A DNA stretch of 64,000 nucleotides from Winogradskyella psychrotolerans (GTDB taxonomy: Bacteria > Bacteroidota > Bacteroidia > Flavobacteriales > Flavobacteriaceae). Positions 26,655 through 35,727 of this stretch are shown here, in pieces; within the stretch, counting starts at the first letter, position 1; each line of letters starts with the position of its first letter. Both the position numbers and the translations under genes were made by a program. The DNA lies in NCBI RefSeq assembly GCF_018860565.1, contig NZ_JAHKPS010000029.1:181652-245651 (forward strand), written 5' to 3'. The notes under the pieces are model-generated. The model did no database searches. It had not been told where the DNA came from and saw only the letters and a program-made list of their open reading frames with translations.

Positions 26655-27389
26655 ATGGAACATATAGAATTATTTTTCAAATCGATATTTATAGATAACA
26701 TGGTATTTGCAACATTCTTAGGAATGTGTTCTTACTTAGCTGTATCTAAAAAGGTGTCAACAGCTGTTGGTCTTGGTGCTGCTGTAATATTTGTATTAGC
26801 TATTACAGTACCATTAAACTGGTTGTTAGATCAGTATTTATTACAACCTGGTGCATTATCTTGGTTAGGTGAAGAATATGCGAGCTACGATTTAAGCTTC
26901 TTATCTTTTATTATGTTTATTGCAACAATTGCTACCATGGTACAATTAGTTGAAATCATAGTAGAGAAATTTTCGCCATCATTATATAACTCGTTAGGTA
27001 TATTTTTACCTTTAATTGCTGTAAACTGCGCCATTTTAGGTGGTTCATTATTTATGCAATCTAGAGAAATAGCAACCTTAGGCTTAGCCTTAAATTATGG
27101 TATTGGTTCTGGTATTGGATGGTTCTTAGCAATTTTAGCAATAGCAGCTATTAGAGAAAAAATTAGATATAGTAATGTACCACCAGCTTTAAGAGGTTTA
27201 GGTATTACATTTATTATAACAGGTTTAATGGCCATTGGGTTTATGAGTTTTGGTGGTATGTTAACAGGAGGAGATGAAGAAGCACCTGCAGAAGATAAGT
27301 CTGCTGCAATTGAAGTAATAAAAGAAGATATTAATAAAGAAGCTCAACTTAAGTCTGACTTAAATGTAGCTGAAAATACAAACGAGTAA
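26655..27389 (+). CDS. nqrE: Na+-translocating NADH-quinone reductase subunit E
   Basis: Integral-membrane subunit, homologous to NqrD with inverted topology; residues up to about 200 match the family ([49 protein letters not shown]). The protein is 244 residues, longer than the usual 200 or so. The extra C-terminal tail is charged and acid-rich ([20 protein letters not shown] and onward) and would extend from the membrane. A 62-base gap separates it from nqrD; the nqrF reading frame opens directly after it. Confidence 0.95.
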   Translation: MEHIELFFKSIFIDNMVFATFLGMCSYLAVSKKVSTAVGLGAAVIFVLAITVPLNWLLDQYLLQPGALSWLGEEYASYDLSFLSFIMFIATIATMVQLVEIIVEKFSPSLYNSLGIFLPLIAVNCAILGGSLFMQSREIATLGLALNYGIGSGIGWFLAILAIAAIREKIRYSNVPPALRGLGITFIITGLMAIGFMSFGGMLTGGDEEAPAEDKSAAIEVIKEDINKEAQLKSDLNVAENTNE

Positions 27390-27398
27390 TTGATTAGT

Positions 27399-28715
27399 AT
27401 GATGATATTAGCCGCAAGTACAATCGGAACTATAGTCGCAACAGTAGCTGCCTTTTTATTGGTAACTCTATTGTTAGTAGCACTATTATTATTTGTAAAA
27501 CAAAAGTTATCACCTTCAGGACCTGTAAAGATTTTGATCAATGGTGAACGTGAAATAGAAGTGAGTTCAGGAGGTACTTTATTAAGTACTTTAGGTGCTG
27601 AAAAAATATTTTTACCATCTGCTTGTGGTGGAGGTGGAACTTGTATTCAGTGTGAGTGTCATGTTTTATCTGGTGGAGGTGAAGCATTACCAACAGAAAC
27701 CCCTCACTTTTCTAGAAAAGAATTAGCTGAAGGAGCGCGTTTATCTTGCCAAGTAAAAGTAAAGCAGGATATGGAAATTACGATTCCTGAAGAAGTATTT
27801 GGTATCAAGAAATGGGAAGCAACAGTAGTTTCAAACTATAATGTTGCAACATTCATTAAGGAGTTTGTAGTTGAGATTCCTGAGGATATGAATTACAAAG
27901 CTGGTGGATATATTCAAATTGAAATCCCTGAATGTGAAGTTAAGTATGCAGATATGGATATTACTGCACACCCAGAAGATCATCCAGGTGAACCAGATAA
28001 ATTTAAAGCAGATTGGGAAAAGTTTGGTCTATGGCCTTTAGTAATGAAAAACGAAGAGCTAGTTGAACGTGCCTATTCTATGGCTTCTTACCCTGCAGAA
28101 GGAAGAAGAATTATGCTTAACGTTCGTGTTGCAACTCCTCCTTTCGATCGTGCAAAAGGTGGCTGGATGGATGTTAATCCTGGTGTTGCTTCATCTTATA
28201 TTTTTAATCAAAAAGTTGGTGATAAAGTAACAATCTCTGGACCTTACGGTGAGTTCTTTATCAACGAGTCAGATTCAGAAATGTTATACGTTGGTGGTGG
28301 TGCAGGTATGGCTCCAATGCGATCACACTTATACCAATTATTTAGAACATTAAAAACAGGTCGTAAAGTAACATATTGGTACGGAGGACGTTCTAAAGCA
28401 GAACTATTCTATATCCATTATTTTAGAGCATTAGAAAAAGATTTTCCAAACTTTAAGTTCTATTTAGCATTATCAGAGCCATTAGAAAGTGATAATTGGA
28501 AAGTTAAAAAAGATATTAATGACGAAGAAGGTGACGGATTTGTAGGTTTCATTCATAATTGTGTAATAGAAAACTACTTAAATCATCATGAAGCACCAGA
28601 AGATATTGAATTATATTTCTGTGGACCACCATTAATGAATCAAGCGGTTCAGAAAATGGGAGAGGATTTTGGAATCCCTGATGAGCATATTAGATTTGAT
28701 GACTTTGGAGGTTAA
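27399..28715 (+). CDS. nqrF: Na+-translocating NADH-quinone reductase subunit F
   Basis: NADH-oxidising subunit, 438 residues, the entry point of electrons. An N-terminal anchor helix ([19 protein letters not shown]) precedes a 2Fe-2S ferredoxin domain with ligands in [16 protein letters not shown] and LSCQVKV. The FAD domain ([10 protein letters not shown]) and the NADH domain ([21 protein letters not shown]) follow, ending IRFDDFGG. I chose the ATG at 27399 over an in-frame TTG at 27390 that abuts the nqrE stop; a second ATG follows at 27402. Last gene of the operon, followed by a terminator. Confidence 0.96.
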   Translation: MMILAASTIGTIVATVAAFLLVTLLLVALLLFVKQKLSPSGPVKILINGEREIEVSSGGTLLSTLGAEKIFLPSACGGGGTCIQCECHVLSGGGEALPTETPHFSRKELAEGARLSCQVKVKQDMEITIPEEVFGIKKWEATVVSNYNVATFIKEFVVEIPEDMNYKAGGYIQIEIPECEVKYADMDITAHPEDHPGEPDKFKADWEKFGLWPLVMKNEELVERAYSMASYPAEGRRIMLNVRVATPPFDRAKGGWMDVNPGVASSYIFNQKVGDKVTISGPYGEFFINESDSEMLYVGGGAGMAPMRSHLYQLFRTLKTGRKVTYWYGGRSKAELFYIHYFRALEKDFPNFKFYLALSEPLESDNWKVKKDINDEEGDGFVGFIHNCVIENYLNHHEAPEDIELYFCGPPLMNQAVQKMGEDFGIPDEHIRFDDFGG

Positions 28716-28734
28716 TCTAAAGTTAGTATCATAT

Positions 28735-28767
28735 AAAAAAGCCAACTCAAAATGAGTTGGCTTTTTT
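28735..28767. terminator. Terminator of the nqr operon
   Basis: AAAAAAGCCAACTCA pairs with TGAGTTGGCTTTTTT, a perfect 15-bp stem with a three-base loop. The flanking A and T runs let it serve both the nqr operon and the convergent gene ending at 28787. Confidence 0.92.
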
Positions 28768-28786
28768 TATTTTTATAATGTTATGT

Positions 28787-29233
28787 TTATACTAATTCCG
28801 TATTGAGCTTATTACTGTTATAATTAAATAACACAGAACAATCCATAACATCATTTATCTTATCTAATCTACATAGTTCGGTAACAACATTGCATAAACC
28901 ATTAAATAAAATAGTTTCGTTGATGTAACGAGGTCTGTATAAACGCTTCTGTTCAGATAAATGATATCCACATCCCATAAGGAAAGCATTTTCAATTTGT
29001 AATAATTCAATAGCTAAATAGCCATTAAATCGCTGACCTAAATTTTGATGCACTAAGCCTATGTAATTCAATTTGGTTGAGCCATGGATGTCTGTTAATT
29101 GTTTCCAGCTATCTTTGTTATCTAGAATATTACCAACTGCACATTGCTTAAAATCGTCAGGATTTAAAGTCTTATGATGAAATGCTAGATATAATTTATT
29201 AATTGCATTTTCAAAACGAACAGAGGTTTTCAT
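28787..29233 (-). CDS. Conserved flavobacterial protein near nqr (unknown function)
   Basis: 148-residue soluble protein, no signal peptide or membrane helix. It carries a segment CAVGNILDN near residue 32, and GYLAIELLQIENAFLMGCGY near 72. I recall relatives of this pattern that are labelled NADH-quinone reductase subunit F in flavobacteria, apparently by neighbourhood only; it has no ferredoxin, FAD or NADH motif. The gene is convergent with nqrF across a shared terminator. Function unknown. Confidence 0.7.
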   Translation of the reverse strand: MKTSVRFENAINKLYLAFHHKTLNPDDFKQCAVGNILDNKDSWKQLTDIHGSTKLNYIGLVHQNLGQRFNGYLAIELLQIENAFLMGCGYHLSEQKRLYRPRYINETILFNGLCNVVTELCRLDKINDVMDCSVLFNYNSNKLNTELV

Positions 29234-29321
29234 AGCGCAATGATTTTTTGTTTTAAAATAAAAAGATACAAAAAAATGAAATGACTTTGAAAACGTAATG
29301 ATTTCTATTCGTTAGAAGCTT

Positions 29322-29699
29322 TTATTTATACTCCATTATCAAATAAACAGAGGTTGTTTCTCCAATGTTTAAAACCTCATGTGAAGTTATAGAATCTTTA
29401 CTGAATGTATAACCCGTTGGAACATTTACTTCTCGAGTCCCTGTATGATCTGTAATTCTAAATTTACCTCCTACTAAGGTATAGCCAACATGTGGATTGT
29501 GATAGTGTTTTTCATGTCCAACACCGGGTTCAAACGTGCATTTAAGGACTCTAAGTTCTTTATTATCTTCTAACACCTCGCAGACAGCATTGCCTTTCCA
29601 ACCAGCTTCTAAAGGGTCTGGTAATGGATTTTTGTTTTTACAGTTGGAAAGACCGATGGCAATAAGGAAAGCGAGTTTAAAAACATTTTTGTTTTTCAT
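29322..29699 (-). CDS. Cupin-domain lipoprotein
   Basis: 125-residue exported protein. The signal peptide ends in a lipobox-like SNC (FLIAIGLSNCKN), so it is probably lipid-anchored. The rest is a single cupin barrel with the metal-binding pattern GHEKHYHNPHVGYTLVGGK and the second motif ITSHEVLN. Such cupins bind a metal or a small ligand; the specific role is unknown. It stands alone on the minus strand. Confidence 0.75.
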   Translation of the reverse strand: MKNKNVFKLAFLIAIGLSNCKNKNPLPDPLEAGWKGNAVCEVLEDNKELRVLKCTFEPGVGHEKHYHNPHVGYTLVGGKFRITDHTGTREVNVPTGYTFSKDSITSHEVLNIGETTSVYLIMEYK

Positions 29700-29814
29700 T
29701 TAGTTGATTTGCAAGCAATATAGGAATTTCATTAGGATTAGCTATTGCTGTTTTCAGCTTATGAGATAGCATATTTATTATAATATATTCTTTTTTAATG
29801 TCATAATCAAGTTT

Positions 29815-30014
29815 GTAATACGTTTATGAGATCTTGCGATTTTTGTTGTCCTTCTTCTAAAGTTCTGCATTGGCTTCTTTCCAATTGTTGAGTTGTAATG
29901 CAATCAATATACCCATCACTACAAGGATAATTTCACCTATAGCATAGAGCAAATACTTTGAAACGCTATGATCTTTAATCCTATTTTGGCGGTTTTTCGG
30001 AAAAATTTTATCCT
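29815..30014 (-). pseudogene. Degenerate 5' fragment of a DUF6090-type gene
   Basis: Lies directly downstream of the intact DUF6090 gene. Read on the minus strand it encodes IKFFRK, then after a one-base loss in the A run at 29993-29997, NRQNRIKDHSVSKYLLYAIG and GILIALQLNNWKEANAEL, close to the neighbour's N-terminus (SKYLLYAIGEIILVVIGILI). The start codon is AGG instead of ATG (30012-30014), and a TAG stop sits at 29857-29859. Beyond it a shifted frame continues EEGQQKSQDLINVLQT. It is a decayed tandem duplicate. The stretch 29700-29814 holds no feature I can name. Confidence 0.8.
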
Positions 30015-30020
30015 ATGAAA

Positions 30021-30767
30021 TTATAAGTCTCTATTAGTTTCGGCAATGATTCTAGCCATGGTATGTTCAAGATTTTCAAGTGACAGTATATAATTTTTTA
30101 TATCCCAAGCTTGATTATCCATCACATTTTCAAATTCAATATCTTGGAACATTTTGTAATTGGAATGTTTGAGTTTTGATTTTTTATTCCACTCCAAAAT
30201 CCCATAGTTATCTATGTTTTTTAAGGAGGCATGCTTTGTGAGATATGTTAACACAATGGATTGATTAATTTCATCCAATGTATTATAATTTTCTTCGTTT
30301 TTTTCTAAATTGCTAGACCATTCAAAAAATTGCAGTCGCAATGAATCTGAAGAAATTAAATTAAGCTTACCAGATGAAATGACATCTAGAACTACTGATT
30401 GACTTGGCTTATAACTCCAATAATTGATGGATTGTGCTAAGAGACTATCGAGATTGAATTTGTTTAGGACCTCTTCGGGCTCTCCTACTAAATCGATAAG
30501 GACTCTTGTATCAGATAAAATGGTTTTGTGGTGTTTAATATACTCCTGAACACTTATTATGTTCTTTTTAAATTCCAAGTTTAGGTTTTTTATGATTGTT
30601 TGCTCCTCTTTTTTATTGGCTAATTCTTGGTTCCAATTATTAATTTGAAGCGCAATTAAAATACCAATCACCACAAGGATGATTTCGCCAATGGCGTAGA
30701 GTAAATATTTTGAAGCTCTATGTTCTCTAATCATATTTTGACGTAGTTTTCTGAAGAATTTTATCAT
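30021..30767 (-). CDS. DUF6090-family membrane protein
   Basis: 248-residue protein with the typical DUF6090 N-terminus: basic MIKFFRKLRQNMIREHRASK, one membrane helix (YLLYAIGEIILVVIGILIAL) and QINNWNQ, then a coiled-coil-like helical domain rich in Lys, Glu and Asn. It is probably anchored in the inner membrane with the helical part outside the cytoplasm. Members often occur as tandem copies in flavobacteria; here the downstream copy is a pseudogene. Function unknown. It lies 11 bases after the DUF418 gene. Confidence 0.78.
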   Translation of the reverse strand: MIKFFRKLRQNMIREHRASKYLLYAIGEIILVVIGILIALQINNWNQELANKKEEQTIIKNLNLEFKKNIISVQEYIKHHKTILSDTRVLIDLVGEPEEVLNKFNLDSLLAQSINYWSYKPSQSVVLDVISSGKLNLISSDSLRLQFFEWSSNLEKNEENYNTLDEINQSIVLTYLTKHASLKNIDNYGILEWNKKSKLKHSNYKMFQDIEFENVMDNQAWDIKNYILSLENLEHTMARIIAETNRDL

Positions 30768-30778
30768 AATTTAATTAG

Positions 30779-32038
30779 TTATGATTTTCTAATCTTTAAA
30801 AACTTACCATAAGTTAATTGCCTCCAAAGCCATTCTAATGGACCATATTTAAAATAATTGAGATATAAGGTGCTAAATACAACCTGAAGCAGAAAATAGG
30901 CGATAGCACTAAGTGTTATCATGGTAAATCCCATTTTACCAGCCCATCCGAAACCAATACCATAAAAAAAGGTGAGGCCAAAAACAGTGTGTAAGATATA
31001 ATTAGTGAAAGCCATTTTTCCAGCGGGAGCAAGCCACATCAATAGCTTGGGTTTTTTTCTAAAAAGTAATGCAATTAATGCCGCATAACCTAATGCGGTT
31101 GGTACAGTGCCCAAAGCATAGCTTAGCGTGTTAAGAAAGCTGTTGATTTGATTTTGTTCCCCTAAAAATAGAAGGTACGCTCTCCAGCCGCTCATAGGTA
31201 AACCAATAAGTAAACCGTAAAGCGCTATTTTTTTTAGAAGATTTACATTTTGTAAAAGATTTTCATTCAGTATTTTACGTCCAGCCCAAAGACCGATAAG
31301 AAAAATTCCAAAAACTTTAAAAATACGACCTTCTTCGAGGATCATTGACAAGCGTATCCATGAATTGCCAAGGTTCATTTTAAAAAAAGCAGACCAGTCT
31401 TTATTGGTTAATTCAAATTCCACATCATTCCAAAGTTTACCATCCCACTCTACTTGAGGGAAGCCGTAGTTTTGCCATGAATCTATACTTTTTTGATGAA
31501 AAACATCAGGGTAATTTATGCCGAAATAAGAAATAATGAACCAATTTAAAATAGGTAGCAGGATGAGAATGGTGGCAAACATTAATAATTTCTTATTTGA
31601 AACGTTGATGAATGGAATTATAGCAAAGCCCAAAAGCGCATAGAGTGTTAAGATATCACCGAGCCAAAATCCTATTAAATGAATTAAACCAAAAACCATT
31701 AACCAGAACATACGTTTAGCAAAAAATGGAGCAAAAGGCTTGCTTTGACTACTTAGTTTATGGTATTGTACAAAGCAGCCAATACCGAAGAGTAGGGAAA
31801 AAATAGAATAGAATTTACCATCAATTAACATAAAGGAGATAAATCCCAAAATCCCATCAGAAGGACATACAAAAGCAGGATCCCTATAACTTTCTGAGAA
31901 AAAGAAAAGTCCTGAAAAATAAACGATGTTAGCCATAAAAATGCACTGTATGGCAATGCCGCGAAGGACATCTAAAAAATGAATACGCTGGTTTTGTTGT
32001 ATAGGAATAGTATGGTTTTGGTTGGTAGTTTCTATCAT
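30779..32038 (-). CDS. DUF418-domain membrane protein (YeiB-like)
   Basis: 419-residue polytopic membrane protein. The N-terminus reads RIHFLDVLRGIAIQCIFMANI, the signature of the DUF418/YeiB family, related to acyltransferase-3-like membrane acyltransferases. About ten hydrophobic helices follow and the C-terminal DUF418 part has MAFTNYILHTVFGLTFFYG and FKYGPLEWLWRQLTYGK. The substrate is unknown. It ends 11 bases before the DUF6090 gene and follows the DUF885 gene by 27 bases. Confidence 0.82.
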   Translation of the reverse strand: MIETTNQNHTIPIQQNQRIHFLDVLRGIAIQCIFMANIVYFSGLFFFSESYRDPAFVCPSDGILGFISFMLIDGKFYSIFSLLFGIGCFVQYHKLSSQSKPFAPFFAKRMFWLMVFGLIHLIGFWLGDILTLYALLGFAIIPFINVSNKKLLMFATILILLPILNWFIISYFGINYPDVFHQKSIDSWQNYGFPQVEWDGKLWNDVEFELTNKDWSAFFKMNLGNSWIRLSMILEEGRIFKVFGIFLIGLWAGRKILNENLLQNVNLLKKIALYGLLIGLPMSGWRAYLLFLGEQNQINSFLNTLSYALGTVPTALGYAALIALLFRKKPKLLMWLAPAGKMAFTNYILHTVFGLTFFYGIGFGWAGKMGFTMITLSAIAYFLLQVVFSTLYLNYFKYGPLEWLWRQLTYGKFLKIRKS

Positions 32039-32065
32039 AGTTTATCTTTTTCCAATTATTTGTTC

Positions 32066-33880
32066 TCAGTTGTTTTTCTGATGGTTTATCCATTGATTTA
32101 CATTGTCTTCTAGCACGTTTAAAGGAATCGTTCCACTACCTAACACAACATCATGAAATGCTCTGATGTCAAACTGATCTTTTAGGATGTCTTCCGACTT
32201 TTTTCTAAGTTCTTTTATTTTTAGTTCGCCAATTTTGTAAGCTAGAGCTTGTCCAGGCCAAGCAATATACCTATCAACTTCAACCGAAATGTCGTTTTCG
32301 TTTTTACCAGAATTCTCTTTAAAATAGTCGATAGCTTCTTGTCTTGTCCACCCAAAGGCATGGATGCCGGTATCAACTACCAATCTCATGGCACGCCACA
32401 TTTCATAAGTCAATTGCCCGTATTTAGAATACATATCTTGATACATGCCGAGTTCTGGACCCAGACTTTCAGAATACAGTCCCCAACCTTCAATAAATGC
32501 CGTAAACCCAAGCATGGTTCTAAACTCTGGAACATTTTCTAGTTCTTGAGCAAGTGAAATCTGTAAGTGATGACCAGGAACCGCTTCATGAATAGTTAAG
32601 GCTTCCATTTCCCATTTAGGTCTCGATTCTAGTTTATAAGTATTCGCATAGAAATAGCCAGCTACACCAGATTGCAGAGAACCTGGATTATAATACGCCG
32701 TTGTAGTCGCTTGCTCTGAATAAGCTGGCACTTTTTTTACACCATACGGAAGTCTTGGTAGTTTCCCAAAAAGTTGGGGCAAGACAGGATCTATTTTTTT
32801 GCAAATATCACGATAAGCCGAAAGCAATTCCTCAGGCGTGTCAAAATAAAACTGAGGGTCTTCTTTTAGAAAAGTATTAAATGCATTTAAGTCGCCTTTG
32901 AAGCCTGTGTCTGATTTCACCTTTTCCATCTCAACCAATATTCTTGCTACTTCTGATAGGCCGATATCGTGGATTTCCTGAGCGGTCTTATTTGTGGTGG
33001 TATGAAACTTTATTTGCGCATTGTACCATGCCGTTCCATTGGGTAATTCACTTAGTCCATAGCTTTCTCTAGTGTTTGGTAAATAGGTGTCGGTCATGAA
33101 AACTTTGAACTTATCAAAAGCTGGGTTAACACTTTTGGTAATGATAGTTTTAGCCTTCTCTTTTAAGGCATCATGTCCATCTAAGTTGATAAATGGTGTG
33201 TAAAAAATGCTTTCTTCAGGAGTTTCAGCTATCATGCTTTTTAATTGTTCGGGAACTTGCACAACTGTAGTTCGTGGCATCACAATTCCTTTTTCTATGC
33301 CTTCTGACAAGGTTATTTCAATGTTTTTTAAAAGTTCTGAAATACCCTCAATTCTTGCTATAATATCTTCCAATGCCTTTGGCGAATTCGTTGGCATCAT
33401 TTGAATAATTGCAGGTATGTACGAATGAATGCCCTGAATTTGGTCTATTATTAAATATTGTTCTGGAAACTGGCTATTTAAAGCATATTGGTCGCCAACA
33501 GAGCGATTAAAGATGCTGAAGTTGACTTTATCTTCTTCCGTTAAATTTTCAAGATTAAACCAGTCTTTAGAGTCGTTAAAAATCTTTAATACGGCTAAGT
33601 TTTTATTTGTGGCTTCAGGTGAAACATCATCCCATAAATGGTTGTATCCCGGTTTTCCAAAAAAAGTAGCCATTACAGGCGATGTTTCTAATTGACTTTC
33701 GGTATAGACTTCGAATAGCAGCTTTAAACGTTTACTTTCGCTACTAAAATTTTTACTATCCTTAATGTAGCTTAGTTTTTCAGTAATATTACCATTAGGT
33801 AATTTTGTGTTTTGGGCGTGTCCTTGCTTAACAGTTATAAGACATAAAGCTAAGCTTAGAATTAATAAGATGTTCTTCAT
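32066..33880 (-). CDS. DUF885-family exported metallopeptidase-like protein
   Basis: 604-residue exported protein. The signal peptide is MKNILLILSLALCLITVKQGHAQ. The DUF885 domain fills the rest and contains HEAVPGHH at residues 431-438, the metal-ligand motif of this family, within LTIHEAVPGHHLQISLAQ, and later FIEGWGLYSESLG with the likely third ligand. Family members are predicted zinc peptidases, mostly uncharacterised. It lies in a five-gene minus-strand group (35592 to 30779). Confidence 0.85.
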   Translation of the reverse strand: MKNILLILSLALCLITVKQGHAQNTKLPNGNITEKLSYIKDSKNFSSESKRLKLLFEVYTESQLETSPVMATFFGKPGYNHLWDDVSPEATNKNLAVLKIFNDSKDWFNLENLTEEDKVNFSIFNRSVGDQYALNSQFPEQYLIIDQIQGIHSYIPAIIQMMPTNSPKALEDIIARIEGISELLKNIEITLSEGIEKGIVMPRTTVVQVPEQLKSMIAETPEESIFYTPFINLDGHDALKEKAKTIITKSVNPAFDKFKVFMTDTYLPNTRESYGLSELPNGTAWYNAQIKFHTTTNKTAQEIHDIGLSEVARILVEMEKVKSDTGFKGDLNAFNTFLKEDPQFYFDTPEELLSAYRDICKKIDPVLPQLFGKLPRLPYGVKKVPAYSEQATTTAYYNPGSLQSGVAGYFYANTYKLESRPKWEMEALTIHEAVPGHHLQISLAQELENVPEFRTMLGFTAFIEGWGLYSESLGPELGMYQDMYSKYGQLTYEMWRAMRLVVDTGIHAFGWTRQEAIDYFKENSGKNENDISVEVDRYIAWPGQALAYKIGELKIKELRKKSEDILKDQFDIRAFHDVVLGSGTIPLNVLEDNVNQWINHQKNN

Positions 33881-33918
33881 GATTTTTTCATTTTGTAATT
33901 GATTTAAAATTATTTGAA

Positions 33919-34398
33919 TTACACTTTCTCAGCATCTGCCAACTTCTTAGTATCTGCATATTGCTGAAACTGAATTATTTTTCCGTCTTTAAGTGTGTAA
34001 TGATGCGCTACTTGTACAGAATAACTTTCATCATTTTTAGAGACAATTTCGTAGCGCAAAGTAGCCAATACTTGATTATTACTCATCTCATGTAGATTTA
34101 CATCTTTTACTGCGAATGATTTATACAAAGGGCCAATTCGTGCAAATACACCATTTAAGACAGCTTGTGGACCAATGTATGGATTACCATCAGCCAAGGA
34201 ATTTCCTTCAGCTTCGTTCCATACAATTTTTTCATCCATTAAACCAAGTACGGTTGGAATGTCTCCTTTTGCAAACGCTTGGTAAAGACTATCGATTACT
34301 ATTAAATTAATGGTAGCGGTTTTTGTGTCTTGTGCAAATCCATTTAAATTAATGGCAATAAGGAACATTGTGGCTAATATTCGTTTCATAGTTTTCAT
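33919..34398 (-). CDS. Exported SnoaL/NTF2-like protein
   Basis: 159-residue exported protein with a signal peptide (MKTMKRILATMFLIAINLNGFAQ) and an NTF2-like fold of the SnoaL type: FAKGDIPTVLGLMDEKIVWNE near residue 38, PYIGPQAVLNGVF, and HHYTLKDGKIIQFQQYAD near the C-terminus. Such cone-shaped pockets bind or convert small molecules; the ligand is unknown. It lies between the RidA-like and DUF885 genes, 38 and 20 bases away. Confidence 0.8.
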   Translation of the reverse strand: MKTMKRILATMFLIAINLNGFAQDTKTATINLIVIDSLYQAFAKGDIPTVLGLMDEKIVWNEAEGNSLADGNPYIGPQAVLNGVFARIGPLYKSFAVKDVNLHEMSNNQVLATLRYEIVSKNDESYSVQVAHHYTLKDGKIIQFQQYADTKKLADAEKV

Positions 34399-34418
34399 GT
34401 GTAATGGTTTATTAATTA

Positions 34419-34940
34419 TTATTTTGATTTATGCACTTCCAATTCAATCTCTATCATAAATTCTGGTACTGCTAGTTCTGTTACACCAAGCCAAGAACCA
34501 GTAGGGAATTGGGTTTTGTAAATTTCAGTTCTGTAGGCTGCGGCTTCTAAAAATTTGGGCATATCCGTTGTAAAGACATCTTCTTTCACTACATCATCAA
34601 ATGTGCATCCATAATGTTTTAAGATTTTTTCTAAATCAGCATAGCAATTTTTCATTTGTTGTGCCAAATCGCCAACCGCTGTTGGGTTGCCTTCATCATC
34701 CATACTTACAGCTCCAGAAATTTTAATAGAATTGCCGATTTTTACAGCATGCGAATAGCCATAGGCTTTTTCAACTTCGGGTCTTAGTAAGAAGTATTCG
34801 GGTGTTTCGTTTACTTCATTGTGTGCAATGGTTTCCGTTTTTTCTTTTGTGATTTCTGTGGTGACTTTTTCTTCACAATTAAAAAATGATGCTGAAACAA
34901 TAAATAATAGTAGACTTGTAAATAATTTTGATCTGTTCAT
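34419..34940 (-). CDS. RidA-family lipoprotein
   Basis: 173-residue protein: signal peptide with lipobox-like FNC (SASFFNCEEK), a linker, then a RidA/YjgF domain (about residues 50-173) with HAVKIGNSIKISGAVSMDD, the KNCYADLEKILKHYG helix and LGVTELAVPEFMIEIE. RidA proteins deaminate reactive enamines or imines in the cytosol; lipid anchoring outside the cytoplasm is unusual. The arginine normally binding the carboxylate (in the segment before the final strand) is not obvious, so an enzymatic role is unproven. Confidence 0.78.
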   Translation of the reverse strand: MNRSKLFTSLLLFIVSASFFNCEEKVTTEITKEKTETIAHNEVNETPEYFLLRPEVEKAYGYSHAVKIGNSIKISGAVSMDDEGNPTAVGDLAQQMKNCYADLEKILKHYGCTFDDVVKEDVFTTDMPKFLEAAAYRTEIYKTQFPTGSWLGVTELAVPEFMIEIELEVHKSK

Positions 34941-34959
34941 TTTGATTAGTGTTTATTGG

Positions 34960-35592
34960 TTATTTCTTTTTTATCTTTTTTCCTTGTATAAAAACTTCGG
35001 CAATAAATAAGGGTATCGCCCAACAGGCCCAACTCATTAAAACTTGAACTTCTTCCCATGTTCCAATATCAAATGACCTTATAATATCGTATACAAATCT
35101 GAATGTGACGAAAGCTAGCGTAATGACGTAACTTCTAATCATCCACTCTTTATGTAGGTCTATTTTTCGGTTCTTTATAGAAATAAATGCCATTATGGAA
35201 GACGTTGACCACGCAACGCCAAGCATAAATAAACCAACGGCATATGGTAAATTAACATCGGAAGTAACCGCCATATACATACCAGATATTCCTGATAAAA
35301 CAGTAGACATCATATAAACACGGCCTAATTGCCTATGGATTTTGAGATATTTATTTCGAATTTTTGGCATAAATTGAAAAGGCCCAATTATAGTTGCGAT
35401 TATCCCCAAAACAATATGTGGAAATACCCAATACATTCTCGGGAAGTAATACGAGCCGTAAACTGCTTCAGTTGGGATTAGCATGGGGAATGCTGTAGTA
35501 ATTACGTAGTAAATCGTTATTATTCCTGTTAGTATTGCCAGAACTTTTAACGTATATCTATGTAATGCATTTTTATTGTTAGATGAATCCAT
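34960..35592 (-). CDS. DUF2306-family membrane protein
   Basis: 210-residue polytopic membrane protein with about seven hydrophobic segments. Family marks are FPHIVLGIIATIIGPFQFMP, KYLKIHRQLGRVYM (the conserved K-x-HR-x-x-GR) and HKEWMIRSYVITLAFVTFR. DUF2306 proteins are uncharacterised relatives of ferric reductase or cytochrome b-like fold proteins; the histidines could bind heme. First gene of the minus-strand five-gene group, divergent from the propeller kinase gene. Confidence 0.8.
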   Translation of the reverse strand: MDSSNNKNALHRYTLKVLAILTGIITIYYVITTAFPMLIPTEAVYGSYYFPRMYWVFPHIVLGIIATIIGPFQFMPKIRNKYLKIHRQLGRVYMMSTVLSGISGMYMAVTSDVNLPYAVGLFMLGVAWSTSSIMAFISIKNRKIDLHKEWMIRSYVITLAFVTFRFVYDIIRSFDIGTWEEVQVLMSWACWAIPLFIAEVFIQGKKIKKK

Positions 35593-35655
35593 TATTTATT
35601 AGAATCAGTAATTAATAGCTATTGGCAAGATATAAGGTTAAACCAAGGTTATCAA

Positions 35656-35671
35656 TCACATCTTAATGTGA
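35656..35671. promoter_or_regulatory. Palindromic operator candidate upstream of the HisKA_3 kinase
   Basis: TCACAT-CTTA-ATGTGA is an inverted repeat with perfect 6-bp arms, ending 20 bases before the -7 box at 35692. The same arms and spacer length occur at 38916-38931 upstream of the response-regulator gene. The position suits an activator site. Confidence 0.6.
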
Positions 35672-35691
35672 AATTTAGTGCTAACATTTTG

Positions 35692-35699
35692 TATATTTG
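35692..35699 (+). promoter_or_regulatory. Putative -7 box of the HisKA_3 propeller kinase gene
   Basis: TATATTTG matches TAnnTTTG perfectly, 28 bases before the TTG start codon. No clear -33 TTG is present, which fits a promoter that needs an activator. Confidence 0.5.
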
Positions 35700-35727
35700 A
35701 GACTTAGCTATTAATTAAACCATTATT

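Noticed and set aside
28787-29233. Calling the 148-residue protein NqrF
   Set aside because: It lacks ferredoxin, FAD and NADH motifs; the true nqrF is at 27399-28715.
29700-29814. Open minus-strand stretch reading YYKLDYDIKKEYIIINM and onward
   Set aside because: It has no start, overlaps the pseudogene end in another frame and shows no family I know.
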